DNA of 64,000 nt, from NCBI GenBank assembly GCA_958009085.1, contig OY253670.1, positions 868,001 through 932,000 of the forward strand, written 5' to 3'. Each line of letters begins with the position of its first letter. The stretch's first letter is position 1. Shown here in pieces: positions 11,936-25,921 of this stretch. The DNA comes from Protoeuglena noctilucae (taxonomy: Eukaryota > Chlorophyta > Pedinophyceae > Marsupiomonadales > Marsupiomonadaceae). Below the pieces are notes generated by a model, which was not told the origin of the DNA, made no database searches, and worked only from the letters and a program-made list of their open reading frames with translations. The position numbers and the translations under genes were made by a program.

Positions 11936-14503
11936 TCAAGAGCTCGTCTTCTTCTTGAGGACGAAGTAGATCCACACGCGGAGGACGATGAGCATCCCAA
12001 GAAGGACCATCGAATCCCGGACGGGGTTGAGCGACTCGGGCCTCGGCATGCCCGAGGGGTAGTCAGGGAGGTCGCGTCCCTGCGGGAGGGGTGGATGGCC
12101 ATGAGAACGGCAGTGAGGGTGGCAGTGGGGGTGGCAGTTAGGGCGGTAGTGGGGTGGCAATGGGGGTGGCAGTGGGGTTTGCACCTGGTACTGGAAGTAG
12201 AGCAGGAGGTTCCAGCCGTAGTAGATGAACCCGATGTACCGGACCCAGGCGATCCAGACGGGGATGTGGCTGACGTAGAAGCCACCCGTCAGCATGAACG
12301 CCTGGGATCAAAAGGGGCGCGTCGCAAGGGTGGGTGCCTGAGCGGCTGAGGCTCCCAGACGCCTCTGCCGCACAGGCGGCTGGCTGCTCAAGAGGTGCGG
12401 GTGTCCAGGGTCAAAGCGAGGCGGACAGGTCAAACACAACAGGTCGCATGAAGTGGGATTCACAACTCACCAACATGAGGATGGTGGCGATGGTCTGGGC
12501 GGTCTTGGCGTTCATGACGGCGGCACCCAGGAGGAGGCCGTAGGACTGGGCCACCAGGAGGATGAGGATGACGGTGAAGTAGTTGGAGAAGAAGGCGGCC
12601 GGGGTGGCGCGCAGGCCGCCGAACCAGTAAACCACGAGGACGAAGAGCGTGGGGTAGAAGCAGTCAAGCGGGATGTCCGCCGCGACCCGCGCCGTGTAGA
12701 AGGCCGAGAGGCGGTACATGCCTGAGGCGCGCTCCTTGAGCATCATGCGGAACTCGGACGGGAAGGTGAAGAGCGCCGCGAAGAGGGTCGCGAAGGACAT
12801 GAAGAGCATCTCGAAGAAGAGCAGGCCGCCCGTGTCGGAGATGCCGGTGCTCGACGTCTTCCGCCCGCGCTGCCACCAGAAGAGGCCCGTGAGGATGCCG
12901 ACGACGAAGATCTGGAGGAAGCGCTGGATGCTGAGGGCGTCGAAGCGGCGGACCTTGACGAAGCGCTGGATGAGGATGGAGAACTGCGTGCGCCAGTTGG
13001 CACCCTCCCGGACGTGGATCTCGTCCTCCTGGGCGCCAGACTCCACGTCCGCGTCGGTCCCGGCGCGAGTCCCCTGCGACGAGTCCTGCGAAGAGTCCGC
13101 CACCAGCTCCTGCAGGCGCGCCGCCCTCTTGGCCGCTGACTCCGCGTAGCCCTTGCGCCTCCTCCGCTCCTTCTCCTTCGCGTCGCTGTTGGGCGCCTCG
13201 AGGAACTTGGCCCACTCGTCCGTGAAGTACGAGTTGCCCTTGGCCCCGCTCGAGATGTCACCGGACGCGAGGTCGAGCAGGAAATCAGCGATGTTGACGC
13301 CGAACGGCACCTTGTAGCCGACCGACTCGAAGTACTGCGCGGCCATGTGGGCGTCGCCGTGGTAGATGGCGTGCCCCTCGGAAAGGAGCAGGAGCTTGTC
13401 GAGCTCGTGGTACATGCGGCTCGAGGGCTGGTGGATGGTCGTGATGACTGACCGGCCGCCGATCGCCAGCGTCTTGAGCGTGTGCACGAGCTTGAGGGCC
13501 GTGGTGGCGTCCAGCCCGGACGTGGGCTCGTCGAGCAGGAGCACGGAGGGGTTGATCAGCAGCTCGTGGCCGATGGAAACGCGCTTGCGCTCGCCACCCG
13601 ACACGCCACGGCGCAGATAGCCGCCCACTGCAGGCAGAAGAGGCAGCAAACTGTCACGAGGTGCCCATGACCAGGACACCTTTGACACGTTTGCACCAGC
13701 GCAAACAGCTTCTCTCACCGATGGTGTTCCGACACTTGACCAGGCCCAGCGCCTTGAGGACCGTCTCCACGCGGTCGAGCTTCTGCTTCCTGGGCATCTT
13801 CTGCGGCAGCCTCAGCATTGCCGCGAAGTAGAGCGTCTCGTACACCGTTAGCGACTCGAACAGCAGGTCGTCCTGCAGCACGAATCCGATGCGTCGCTTC
13901 ACGTCCTTCGTCAGCGCGCTCCCGTTGAAGGTGACCGCGCCCTCCATCTTGCTGAACTTGGCACGGCCCGCCACGGCGCTGAGCAGCGACGTCTTGCCGC
14001 CACCGCTGGGTCCCATCAGCGCCAGCACCTCCCCCGGCACGACGACACCCGACAGGCTGTAAAGGATCTGCTTTTCTGCCGGAGGCCCGTTGTCAGACCC
14101 TTTCTTCTTCATGCCGACGGCGTTCTTGCGCATCTGTGGGCAATGGGGAGCGGGAGGCGCGGTCGGCAGGCAGCGGGGTAGACGCGTGGACGGAGCACGG
14201 CGGCTTGTGCCAAAGTGCCGCTGCGAACCTGCAGCGCAACAAAGTCAACGACCCACGCGGACAGGTTGGCGAACTCCACCGTGATCTGCTTGCTCGGAGG
14301 GATCTTCTCGAGCATGTTGACCTCGGCGTAGGTGCGCTTCAGCGTCGCCGTGAGCTCCCTGCGGGCCGGGGGAGGGTCCGCTCGTGACGCCGTGCCAAGG
14401 TGACGCAACTGCTCCTCACGCTACGTGCCAGACACCGCGCACACCTGTCGTAAATGTCCTGCCCGGCGGAGCCGCCGAAGAAACCGCCAAGGGTCTTGGC
14501 CAT
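11936..14503 (-). CDS. ABCG-family half transporter, copy 1
   Basis: One nucleotide-binding domain precedes one membrane domain, the reverse order typical of ABCG (White/WBC) half transporters, which dimerise to export lipids or hydrophobic compounds. The protein has about 680 residues. The small first exon starts at Met 14503 (MAKTLGGFFGGSAGQ). Walker A is GPSGGGKTS, the signature is SGGERKR, and Walker B is LLLDEPTSGLD, followed by the TTIHQPSS switch. About six membrane helices follow, from ILTGLFWWQRG to IVLRVWIYFVL, ending in a Lys-rich tail. Exon 2 (14229-14358) and the next intron (14134-14228) are essentially identical to those of the second ABCG gene at 21676-24310, while other introns differ. 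The last intron (12080-12184) contains a GGTGGCAGTGGG-type minisatellite and has a length divisible by three with no stop. Confidence 0.92.
12105..12180. repeat. Minisatellite in the last intron of ABCG copy 1
   Basis: About five or six degenerate copies of a 12-nt unit close to GGTGGCAGTGGG fill most of the 105-nt intron. The sister gene lacks this repeat, so it arose or expanded after the duplication. Confidence 0.7.
14134..14228 (-). repeat. 95-nt intron identical to the ABCG copy 2 intron (inverted)
   Basis: The reverse complement of this intron matches 21952-22046 base for base by eye, from GTTCGCAGCGG to CCCACAG. The flanking exon 2 differs at only about two third-codon positions. This is one arm of an inverted repeat whose other arm lies about 7.7 kb away. 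Confidence 0.85.
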
Positions 14504-15314
14504 GGCGTCGCTGGTTCGCGCTGCGCCGGCGCCTTGCCGATGATCGCTTCGCCCCGACAGACCGGGGGCTACACCGCAGGCGTTGCTGCGGAGGAGGTCA
14601 AAAGCGGCCCAGCTTATGGGAGCCACCGATGGACAGGGACGCCCCGGGGACGGCTGCGGCCCCGAGAGAGCGCGCCTGTGCTTGGCCCCGGCAAATAAAA
14701 CGGAATTTATCGCGCGGCCCGTCCGCAGGGGCTCGCAAGCGGTGCAGCAACGAAGAGTGCGCGGTTAGAAATGTTCGGCTGCGGTGGGACGGCCGGGGAG
14801 GCCCAGGGCCAGCCCCAGATATCCACCTAAATCGCAAAGAGCAAAGTGATGCAGGTGAGCCAGTCGCTGGTCAGCGAAAAGCCTTTCGCCTTCCAGATGC
14901 CTCATCGATCTCAAATCTTTGCGGTGGGCCGGTGGAACCAACCCAGCTTTCGAAAGTGCCGAGAACGACACGGAGCGCGAGCGGGAGCGGCTCCTGGTGC
15001 GCGTGTGAGCGCGCCGGCGCTGCCGGCTACAAACTCCCTCCCGCGCTCACCTCTGCGCCCGTCAATGCAACGCTGCGACGAAACCCTCCAGTGCATGAGC
15101 AGCGCGCCGTCGCGGGCTGAAGAGCGGTGCGCGGGCCGCTGCGCCGGCTGTCAGAAACGGAGGCCGTGGGAGGGTAACGGGCTGGGCGCCAGCAGCCTCC
15201 ATTCAACATTGGCGTCGACAGACAGATCGGCCTGGCCTGTGGCTAGCTAGAGGGGGCGGGCTTTCCTGGCAACAACACAGCCTGCCCGAACCGGCCCCCC
15301 ACCCACCCCTGCCC
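14504..15314. other. Intergenic region between ABCG copy 1 and ClpR4
   Basis: This 811-nt stretch holds the 5' region of ABCG copy 1 and the 3' UTR of the ClpR4 gene, both on the minus strand. It has an AT-rich patch near 14690-14715. I see no supported gene; the small ORFs lack coding features. Confidence 0.4.
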
Positions 15315-16777
15315 TCACTGCGGCCTGGTGACCACCCGCAGCCCGGCCTCCTTGACGTAATCCGCCCCGGTCTTGACCGCGTCGATCAGATTGGCCTCGG
15401 ACTGCGACTGGACGATGCCGTCGATGATCCCGTACTCGAGGGCGTCAAGCGGCTGCATGTACAGGGGCCGCTGCATGTCGCGGTCCAGCTTCTCCGGCGG
15501 CTGCCCCGTCGTCCGGCTCATGATGGAGACGAAGTCCTTCTTCTCCGCCAGCACCTCCTTCCACTTGATCTGCACCTCGGTCGCCTGCGGGCACGCCGCG
15601 ACGCGGGGGCTGCGTCCGCCGCGCGCGCTCCGGGTCCGGCGCATCGGTCCCGACAAGAACAGTCGCGGAGCCGGTCGGCGGCACCGCGCCACCCGGCCCC
15701 TGCCCTCGCCTGCCGCGCGCCCGTCGGGGGTACCCTGGGCTGGTGAAGCATGGCTGTGGCGTGAGGGAGCATGAAGCGCTTGCCCTTGGTGCCCGCCGAG
15801 AGCAGCATGCAGGCCTGCCCGATGGCGACGCCCACCCCCACCGTGTGGATGTCATTCTTGACGTAAGACATGGTGTCGAAGATGGCCATGCCCTCTGTCT
15901 CGAAGCCCACCGTCTCCCCGTCCGCACGCGTGCACCCAGTCGAGTTGATGTACAGGAACATGGGCTTGCGCTGGTCCCTGCGTTTGTTACGAGCGGATGT
16001 GCCCCGTCAGAGATAATGGCGCGCGTCCAAAGCCCTCACCAGCCCTCTGCCCTGCGCGCGTCGGCCCCTACCTGTACTGCAAGTACAGCAGCTCCGCCAC
16101 GATGAGCTCCGTCACGGCCGAAACGAGCGGCATGCCGAGGTACACGATCCGGGACTCCAGGAGGAGGGAAGGGAGGTCTGGCGGGGGCGTCTGGGGACAA
16201 GGGCGGCGAAGGCGGCGGAGGATAGATACGCGGCCGGAAGCACGTCATCGCTTCCTCCCGCGGCGAGGCAGGGCCGACGCACCCGCGGCTTGTGCTGGTC
16301 GGACGACGACGCCACCGCTGCGCCCGGGGCCCCCGTGCCGGAAGCCACCACCTCCAGCCCGTGGGACAGGCGCTGGTCCCCAATCGACTGCATGGACGCC
16401 CTCACGCTCCTATCCGGGGTCCACAGATCCAGCCGGGGCAGGTCCTCTGCTCGGGTAGGGGGGGGGAGTCAGCATGTGGCGTTCCGCAGCAGCGATGGCA
16501 CCGCTCCACGGCTGAGCTCGCAACAATCGTCAGTACAGTCATCTTGGGGCCGCCCTCGCGGCTCCCCCGGGCCCCAACACGACACGGTCGGCACCTGCCG
16601 ATCCCCGGGCGCGCACGCTGCCCCTCCTCCCCGCCGCCGGCCGCTCCACCCGCGGCGCGGCCAGGCATTGCCCCCGGACCGTCGACGCGACGAGTCCAGA
16701 CATCTCTCCGCGCGCAGTCGCAGCGCACGAGCCGAGACGGGTGGGATGGTCACCAGCAAGCCGCGCGTGAAGCCCAC
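15315..16777 (-). CDS. CLPR4: ClpR4, non-catalytic subunit of the plastid Clp protease
   Basis: The exons give [58 protein letters not shown] and [18 protein letters not shown], close to land-plant ClpR4 and unlike ClpP. The position of the catalytic Ser (G.AASMG in ClpP) is VAIGQAC, so the Ser is lost, while the His of MLHQP is kept; loss of the triad defines ClpR. ClpR subunits form part of the R-ring of the stromal Clp core. The start at Met 16777 gives an Arg/Ser-rich plastid transit peptide ([20 protein letters not shown]). Its splice to the [13 protein letters not shown] exon requires an acceptor ending AGAG and is less certain. The intron at 15585-15709 has a GC donor. The gene is divergent from the plastid L33 gene, 175 nt away. 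Confidence 0.85.
15585..15709 (-). other. GC-AG intron in ClpR4
   Basis: On the minus strand the donor is CGGCAG|GCGAGG and the acceptor GCCCGCAG. Removing these 125 nt joins [11 protein letters not shown] to [11 protein letters not shown], a continuous, conserved ClpR4 segment, in phase 0. Confidence 0.8.
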
Positions 16778-16952
16778 GCGACAGTCCAGCGATGCTACCT
16801 AACTCAAACTTACCGAGCGCCCGCGGAAGGGGTCGCCCCGTCTCCTGGGCCGGCGGACCGGGTTACCCGCTGCCCGAACGCATGGGCGCGAAACAAGGCC
16901 CGTGCCCGGGAACGCCCCCGCCGTTTCTTTTCGCACTACCGAGCGAGTGGGC
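16778..16952. promoter_or_regulatory. Short bidirectional promoter region, ClpR4 / plastid L33
   Basis: Only 175 nt separate the predicted start codons of two divergent genes for plastid proteins. Both promoters and 5' UTRs must overlap here. No named motif is convincing. The distance depends on the ClpR4 start being right. Confidence 0.5.
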
Positions 16953-17671
16953 ATGTCGAGCTTCGTGGGCTCCACGCTGGGCCTTCGGGCGTCCGTGCCG
17001 GCGAGCACATCCGACGGAGGTGCGGGACACGGACTCTGGCGACTCCACGGGCCGTCCGTGAACGGAGATGCTTACGTAGCGCGCGCGCGCCCCGCTGGCT
17101 TTCGGGCGGGCCGGCCCCAGTGGATAGACTGGCGTCTGGCTGCCGGCCATCTCGCCCTACGCCTCTCTCCCCCACCCATGGCCCCTTCCCCGCTTATTTG
17201 CGATTGTGCTTGATAACCTCGGCCGGGGGACGCGCCCCGCGGGACCGCGCTGGTTCCCCTGGGACGCCTTTCGCGTCGGCGCGCGCGCCCTGCCGGCAGC
17301 GGCCTCCTCGCCGGCGGTCAGCAGCGCTACGCCCCCTTCCCCCAGGTGCTCGCCGCATGGTGACGTGCATGGCCAAGAAGAAGGGTATCCGGAGGATTGT
17401 GACCATTGAGTGCACGGAGGCCAAGAACGAGAGCGCGACGCCCTCTCGCTACACCACCCAGGTCAGCGCAGGGCTACGGCTGGCGTTGGTCGGATCTCTG
17501 GCCGCGCCCGCTCCCCGCTGCGCCCGCGCCCCGCAGCCGGCCAGCGAGCAGCACGCCCCTCCGCCCCCTGGCCCGCAGAAGAACACCAAGAACACCCCCG
17601 AGCGCCTGGAGCTGATGAAGTACAACCCGTTCTTGCGGAGGCACACCCTGCACCGCGAGCTCAAGAAATAA
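16953..17671 (+). CDS. RPL33: Plastid ribosomal protein bL33, nuclear-encoded
   Basis: Three exons fit: 16953-17019, 17346-17461 and 17579-17671. The first codes for a short Ser/Val-rich transit peptide ([20 protein letters not shown]), joined in phase 1 to [20 protein letters not shown]. The mature part [20 protein letters not shown], then [20 protein letters not shown] and [16 protein letters not shown], is a complete bacterial/plastid-type L33 of the large subunit. The usual zinc-binding Cys pairs of some bacterial L33 proteins are absent, as in cyanobacterial and plastid forms. The first intron is about 326 nt, longer than most in this window. The gene faces ClpR4 across a short shared promoter. 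Confidence 0.88.
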
Positions 17672-18079
17672 AGCCGCGGATTGGATTGATGAGCGGAGAC
17701 GTGACAGATAGGGCCGCTCGAAGACTGCGCGTGCCGCACTGCATGGCGTGGCGTCCCACGAGCTGGGCACCACACGTTGAGTTGTTGTTGCTGTGTCCTT
17801 AAACTTTCGTCACGACTGGGGAGCCGTTTCCACTGGCTCGCGCGGCCTAGGTGGGAGCTGGGGTCAGCCTGTGTGTCGGAAAGCTGGCCGTCGCCAGCCG
17901 CGAAAGCGCGCAAGCTCGCGCACGGGGCGGCAATCCCAGCGAGCTCAGCCGCGCAGCTGGTCCTTCTGCTCCTCCTGTCAACCTCTGAGGGGCCCCCATA
18001 GCACGCGGGGGCCAGACGGCCTTGCTCGGGGCGCAAGATCGGCATTTCTGAGCAGCAGAGGCCAATTATCGTCGCCACG
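17672..18079. other. Intergenic region between L33 and phytepsin
   Basis: This 408-nt stretch holds the L33 3' UTR and the promoter and 5' UTR of the aspartic protease gene, both on the plus strand. I see no gene or repeat in it. Confidence 0.4.
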
Positions 18080-20872
<2,793 letters not shown>

Positions 20873-21675
20873 ACGCTCTCGGAACCCGTTGAAGGCGCGA
20901 ATGCAGGGGGCAAGTCGAGGGACCTCCCCGCTGACTCAGGAACCCTTGTCTGACCCATTACGACATGCTATTGTTTTGCAGCTTAAGAGCGCCGGGGGCG
21001 GCCGGCGACGGTCAGAACGCTCACCTCCGCTGCAACCTCCTTTCCCTCTGGTCGCCTGCGAGCCTCCGCACCCCGCCGACTGCCGCGACTGCCCCCTGCG
21101 CGTGCCAGCAGCGGCCCAGCGGTCAGCAGACCTCAGACATCCTCGAATTCGATCGAGAGAGACCCCACGGGTCGCCTGGTGAGGGCAGGGGAGGGCGGGG
21201 GACGGGGGTTTCCGGGTTATGTGGGCTTACGAGGGCGCGCGGGCCCCGACGCGAACAGCCCCTGGCGCCCTCGTAGCTTCCTCCTGTCGTGAAGAGCTCC
21301 ATTTCAGAGAGCGTGTCTGCATTTTGCGCCGCGTGTTCAATTTTAGAAGTTTTGACGGAGTCGTGGCTAGCAGTGTCCTCGGCCTCGCTCCCAACACCGT
21401 GCTCATCAGGGTGCTAGGAGGGGCTCAGATGGTTGCGATCATGATGTTGCGACGGCGACGGGGTCTCATGGTGCCGAAAGGCCCGCGCACACGCGGCGGC
21501 CACCGCCGTGACCCTCTGACTGCTTGACCAGCCCCCGCGCGGCGAGGCGGTTTCGCGATCTGCGCCTTGACCCATCCATTTTGCGCCCGCTGCTCATTCA
21601 TGGGGCCGGATGTCGCGACGTCAAACCGTCTCTTTGTGGCGTGCAGTCCCCCGACGCGGGAGAGCGTCTGGTACC
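20873..21675. other. Intergenic region between phytepsin and ABCG copy 2
   Basis: This 803-nt stretch contains the phytepsin 3' UTR and the promoter and 5' UTR of ABCG copy 2. I looked for similarity to the upstream region of ABCG copy 1 and saw none. An ORF near 21219-21527 shows no family features. Confidence 0.4.
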
Positions 21676-24310
21676 ATGGCGGGCGCCATCCGCAACCTCT
21701 TAGGGGCGGCCACCGGGGACGATGTGTACGGCAGGTGCGACGATACGGCTCGAGGGTATGATGCGGGCCCAGTTCTGCCGAGACGCGCTGTGTGATGGGC
21801 GCCCTAGCCCTGGACCCGCAGGGAGCTCACGGCGACGCTGAAGCGCACCTACGCCGAGGTCAACATGCTCGAGAAGATCCCTCCGAGCAAGCAGATCACG
21901 GTGGAGTTCGCCAACCTGTCCGCGTGGGTCGTGGACTTTGTGGCGCTGCAGGTTCGCAGCGGCACTTTGGCACAAGCCGCCGTGCTCCGTCCACGCGTCT
22001 ACCCCGCTGCCTGCCGACCGCGCCTCCCGCTCCCCATTGCCCACAGATGCGCAAGAACGCCGTCGGCATGAAGAAGAAGGGGTCTGACAACGGGCCTCCG
22101 GCAGAAAAGCAGATCCTCCACAGCCTGTCGGGCGTCATCTCTCCCGGGGAGGTCCTGGCGCTGATGGGACCCAGCGGCAGCGGCAAGACGTCGCTGCTGA
22201 GCGCCGTGGCGGGCCGCGCCAAGTTCAGCAAGATGGAGGGCGCGGTCACCTTCAACGGGAGCGCGCTCACCAAGGGCGTCAAGCGGCGCATCGGATTCGT
22301 GCTGCAGGACGACCTTTTGTTCGAGTCACTGACGGTCTTTGAGACGCTCTACTTCGCGGCCATGCTGAGGCTGCCGCAGAAGATGCCCAAGAAGCAGAAG
22401 CTTGACCGCGTGGAGACGGTCCTCAAGGCGCTGGGCCTGGTCAAGTGTCGGAGTACGATTGGTGAGATGCCTGTGCTACTGGCGCGAGCTTGTCGAAGAC
22501 AGCCTTGTTTTGATCAGCTAGCGTCTGGCCTGCCTTGTTATTGCCGCCAGCAATGCGCGCAAGTCTCACCATCGCGCGGCTCGTCTGCCTGCAGTGGGCG
22601 GCTACCTGCGCCGTGGCGTGTCGGGTGGCGAGCGCAAGCGCGTTTCCATCGGCCACGAGCTGCTGATCAACCCCTCCGTGCTCCTGCTCGACGAGCCCAC
22701 GTCCGGGCTGGACGCCACCACGGCCCTCAAGCTCGTGCACACGCTCAAGGTCCTCGCGATGGGCGGCCGCTCGATCATCACGACCATCCACCAGCCCTCG
22801 AGCCGCATGTACCACGAGCTCGACAAGCTCCTCCTCCTGGCGGAGGGGCACGCCATCTACCACGGCGACGCCCACATGGCCGCGCAGTACTTCGAGTCGG
22901 TGGGGTACAAGGTGCCGTTCGGCGTCAACGTCGCCGACTTCATGCTCGACCTCGCGTCCGGAGACATCGCGAGTGACGCGCGCGGCCCGACCTACTTCGC
23001 CGACGAGTGGAGCAAGTTCCTCGAGGCGCCCAACAGCGACGCGAAGGAGAAGGAACGGAGGAGGCGGCAGGGCTTCGCCGAGTCGGCGGCCAAGAGGGCG
23101 GCGCGCCTGCAGGACATCGCCGACCACCACGGGGACTCCAAGTCGTCTCAGGGCACCCGCCCTGGCACTGAGGTCGACGTCGAGTCGGGCCACGACGAGG
23201 AGGAGGGCCACGGCACGGAGGTCCGCGAGGGCGCCAACTGGACGACGCAGTTCTCCATCCTCATCCAGCGCTTCATCAAGGTCCGGCGGTTCGAGGCGCT
23301 GAGCATCCAGCGCTTCATGCAGATCGCCATCGTTGGCATCCTCACGGGGCTCTTCTGGTGGCAGCGGGGGCACAACAAGGGCGCGGTCGGCATCTCCGAC
23401 ACGCTGGGTCTCCTTTTCTTCGAGATGCTCTTCATGTCGCTCTCTACCATGTTCACGGCGCTCTTCACCTTCCCGTCCGAGTTCCGCACGATGCTCAAGG
23501 AGCGTGCCTCGGGCATGTACCGCCTGTCGGCCTTCTACCTGGCCCGCATCTCGGCGGACATCCCGCTCGATTGCTTCTACCCGACCATCTTCGTGCTCAT
23601 CGTCTACTGGTTCGGCGGCCTCCGCGCCACCCCGACCGCCTTTTTCTCCAACTACTTCACCGTCATCCTTCTTCTCCTTGTGGCCCAGTCCTACGGCCTC
23701 CTCCTGGGCGCCGCCGTCATGAACGCCAAGACAGCCCAGACCATCGCCACCATCCTCATCCTGGTGAGGCGTGCACCCCCGCAAGCGCCAGCGCCAGCGC
23801 GCCTTCCTCGCAAGCCCGCTTCCTCGCAAGCCCGCTTCCTCGCAAGCCCGCTTCCTTGCGGGCCCTCTCATGCGCCGCTCCTTGAGCCGCTCTGATGCGA
23901 GTTCCACCCTCACGCCGCACCACCCCGCCCGACCCGTGCAGGCCTTCATGCTGACGGCCGGCTTCTACGTGAGCAACATCCCCGTTTGGATCTCCTGGGT
24001 CAAGTTCATCGGGTTCATTTACTACGGGTACAACCTGCTCATATACTACCAGTACCAGGTGGGCCTCCTCGCGGCCGTGCTTCTTGGCTGTCGTGTCGTC
24101 CTGCGTGACGAGGCGTGCATGTAGGCGTGCCTGCTCAAGGCCCTTCCCACATTGGCCTTGCAGGGGCTCGATTTACCTGATTGGCCGAGTGGTTACCCCA
24201 AGCCCAGTGAGCTCATCCCCATCCGCGACTCGATGGTCCTCCTGGGGATGCTCGTCGTCCTCCGCTTGATCATCTACTACGTGCTGAAGCAGAAGACGCA
24301 GATGAAGTAA
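21676..24310 (+). CDS. ABCG-family half transporter, copy 2
   Basis: This is the inverted sister of the gene at 11936-14503, with the same exon plan and about 680 residues. The first exon (MAGAIRNLLGAATGDDVYGR) differs from copy 1. Exon 2 (21822-21951) and intron 2 (21952-22046) are essentially identical to it. Walker A is GPSGSGKTS (GPSGGGKTS in copy 1), the signature SGGERKR and Walker B LLLDEPTSGLD. The membrane part runs from ILTGLFWWQRGHNKG to VVLRLIIYYVLKQK. The linker between the ATPase and membrane domains (about 23130-23230) is Asp/Glu-rich and variable between the copies. Intron 5 contains a 16-nt tandem repeat. A recently converted duplicate pair is the simplest reading; the substrate is unknown. 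Confidence 0.92.
21952..22046 (+). repeat. 95-nt intron identical to the ABCG copy 1 intron (inverted)
   Basis: This is the second arm of the inverted repeat described at 14134-14228. Introns 1, 3, 4 and 5 of the two genes show no such identity. Confidence 0.85.
23803..23850. repeat. 16-nt tandem repeat in an ABCG copy 2 intron
   Basis: Three perfect copies of CTTCCTCGCAAGCCCG stand in a row, with a fourth degenerate copy after them and a related partial unit before. They lie in the intron between the last two large membrane-domain exons. Confidence 0.85.
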
Positions 24311-24707
24311 GGTCCTCTGTCCGCGTCTGCGCGTTCCCTGCACCCCACGCTCTCCTCTCGCCGCCTATACCCACTAGCCCTTCCACGGCCGTTATCTGCG
24401 CCCTTTTTGGACCCTGGGCTCGGAGCCGTCTTAGTCGTTGAAGGGTAGGGCTGATTTAGAGTCCCTGGCAAAGTAGGCTGGCGGCGGCAGAGCACGATGA
24501 GCTTTTCTCGGCCAACGCCGGCCCTCGGGACTCACATCGCTCACTCGCGCAACCCCTCTGCGAAAGTCCACCACGCCACGCGCCTCGGGCAGACTTCTTC
24601 TCGACCCCTGGCAGCGTGCCGTGCACCCTTGCCGCAGTCCGCCCCTCTCCCGCGCTCCGGCGCCTGCGCCGGCCTACGCGGTCGCAGGGAAGCGATTGGG
24701 TACAAGG
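24311..24707. other. Intergenic region between ABCG copy 2 and CHMP5
   Basis: This 397-nt stretch holds the 3' UTR of ABCG copy 2 and the promoter and 5' UTR of the CHMP5 gene. I see no gene, repeat or RNA in it. Confidence 0.4.
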
Positions 24708-25753
24708 ATGAACCGGCTTTTCGGGCGTAAGAAGAAGGAGGAGGAGGCCCCGGTGTCCCTCGAGGACACGGCAAAGAACATGCAGGTGCGGCGCGCCCAA
24801 GTTGCCTCGCAAGGCTTCCAAGGAGTCGTTGGATTATATTTCTCGCTATCTTTCCACACGTCAAGTTTGGCGCGCCCTCGTCCCGCGACTGGACACCGCG
24901 GCTCGCTTGCCCTTCGCAGGACCGCGTCGACACCTACGACTCGAGAATCCGCGCGCTGGACCAGCAGCTGCTGAAGCAGAGGTGATGTAACTGACGGCAT
25001 GCCCACAGCCTGGCTTTATACCCTGAGCGCTTGATCCAGCGTGGCCTGCTCACCCTGGTACGTGCAGGGAGGCCATGAAGAAGCTAAAGCCGGGGTCGGG
25101 GGGCTACGAGACGTGCAAGCGGCGTGCGTTGCAAGTGATGAAGCAGAAGAAGATGTACGAGCAGCAGCGGGACCGGTTAATGGAGCAGCAGTTCGGCTTG
25201 GAGCAGACCAAATTCACAACGCAGCAGGTGCGCTCCCCTCCCAGGCGGCCTCCCACCTCGCGCGGAGCCGCGGTCCCTTCGAGCGTCGTTCGCGAATCCG
25301 CGCGCAGATCCAGGACTCGGTGGCGCAAGTGCGGGCGATGCGTGCCGCGCACGTGGAGCTCAAGAAGGCGACCCAGTCGAGCGGGCTCCACATCGACGAG
25401 ATCGACAAGCTCCAGGATGAGATGGCCGACATCATGGACCTGACGAACGAGATCCAGGAGGCGCTTGGGAGGAGCTACGAGGCCCCCGACGACATGGACG
25501 AGGCTGGTGCGGTGCAGGCCGTGCGGCGTGGTGCGCAGTTGGGCTTGGCGTTCAGCGCTGCCCGCGCCCAGCTCGCCCGCGTCTGGTGGCCGCAGAGCTC
25601 ATGGGAGAGCTCGAGGCTCTGGAGGCGGAGATGGGGGAGGTGGAGGCGAGCGAGGAGACACCCAGCTACCTGCAGGAGCCCGACTTGCCAGACCTGCCGG
25701 CCTCCGAGCAAGCGGAGAAGGCAGAGGCGACGCAGGCTAGGGCGGCGGCGTGA
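24708..25753 (+). CDS. VPS60: ESCRT-III-associated protein CHMP5/VPS60
   Basis: The protein starts MNRLFGRKKKEEEAPVSLED, the characteristic CHMP5/Vps60 N-terminus (MNRLFGxxK). Further exons encode DRVDTYDSRIRALDQQLLKQ, a Lys-rich helix (EAMKKLKPGSGGYETCKRRA), KKMYEQQRDRLMEQQFGLEQ and an acidic helix pair (DEIDKLQDEMADIMDLTNEI). The C-terminal MIM-like tail ends in ELMGELEALEAEMGEVEASE and a Pro/Ala-rich end. Vps60 acts late in multivesicular-body sorting and stimulates the Vps4-Lip5 (Vta1) ATPase. All introns have GT donors; the last join is in phase 1 (DDMDEA to ELMGEL). Stop TGA is at 25751-25753, about 170 nt from the stop of the convergent PPDK gene. Confidence 0.92.
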
Positions 25754-25921
25754 GCGCCTCGATATTGTTTGCGGACCCAGGAGCATGACCGCTGCTGCAG
25801 TTTCAAGCCAGTGTGCGTGCGCGCTTGTTGCCAGAGCGCGGGTGAACAGAGCGTGCAGAGGTGGAACAGAAACAGGAGCGTGAACAGACTGGGCCAGGGT
25901 CAGTCGGGCGTTTGCAGTGTC

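Noticed and set aside
16292-17671. 459-codon open frame on the plus strand
   Set aside because: It runs antisense through ClpR4 and only its end is real, as exon 2 of the L33 gene. The rest is open because of base composition.
22441-23949. 502-codon open frame on the minus strand
   Set aside because: It is antisense to ABCG copy 2 and has no family features; its composition mirrors the coding strand.
24171-24195. TGGCCGAGTGGTTA, which looks like the D-arm region of a tRNA-Leu or tRNA-Ser gene
   Set aside because: It lies in the last exon of ABCG copy 2 (DLPDWPSGYPKP), and no acceptor stem, anticodon arm or T-arm can be paired around it.
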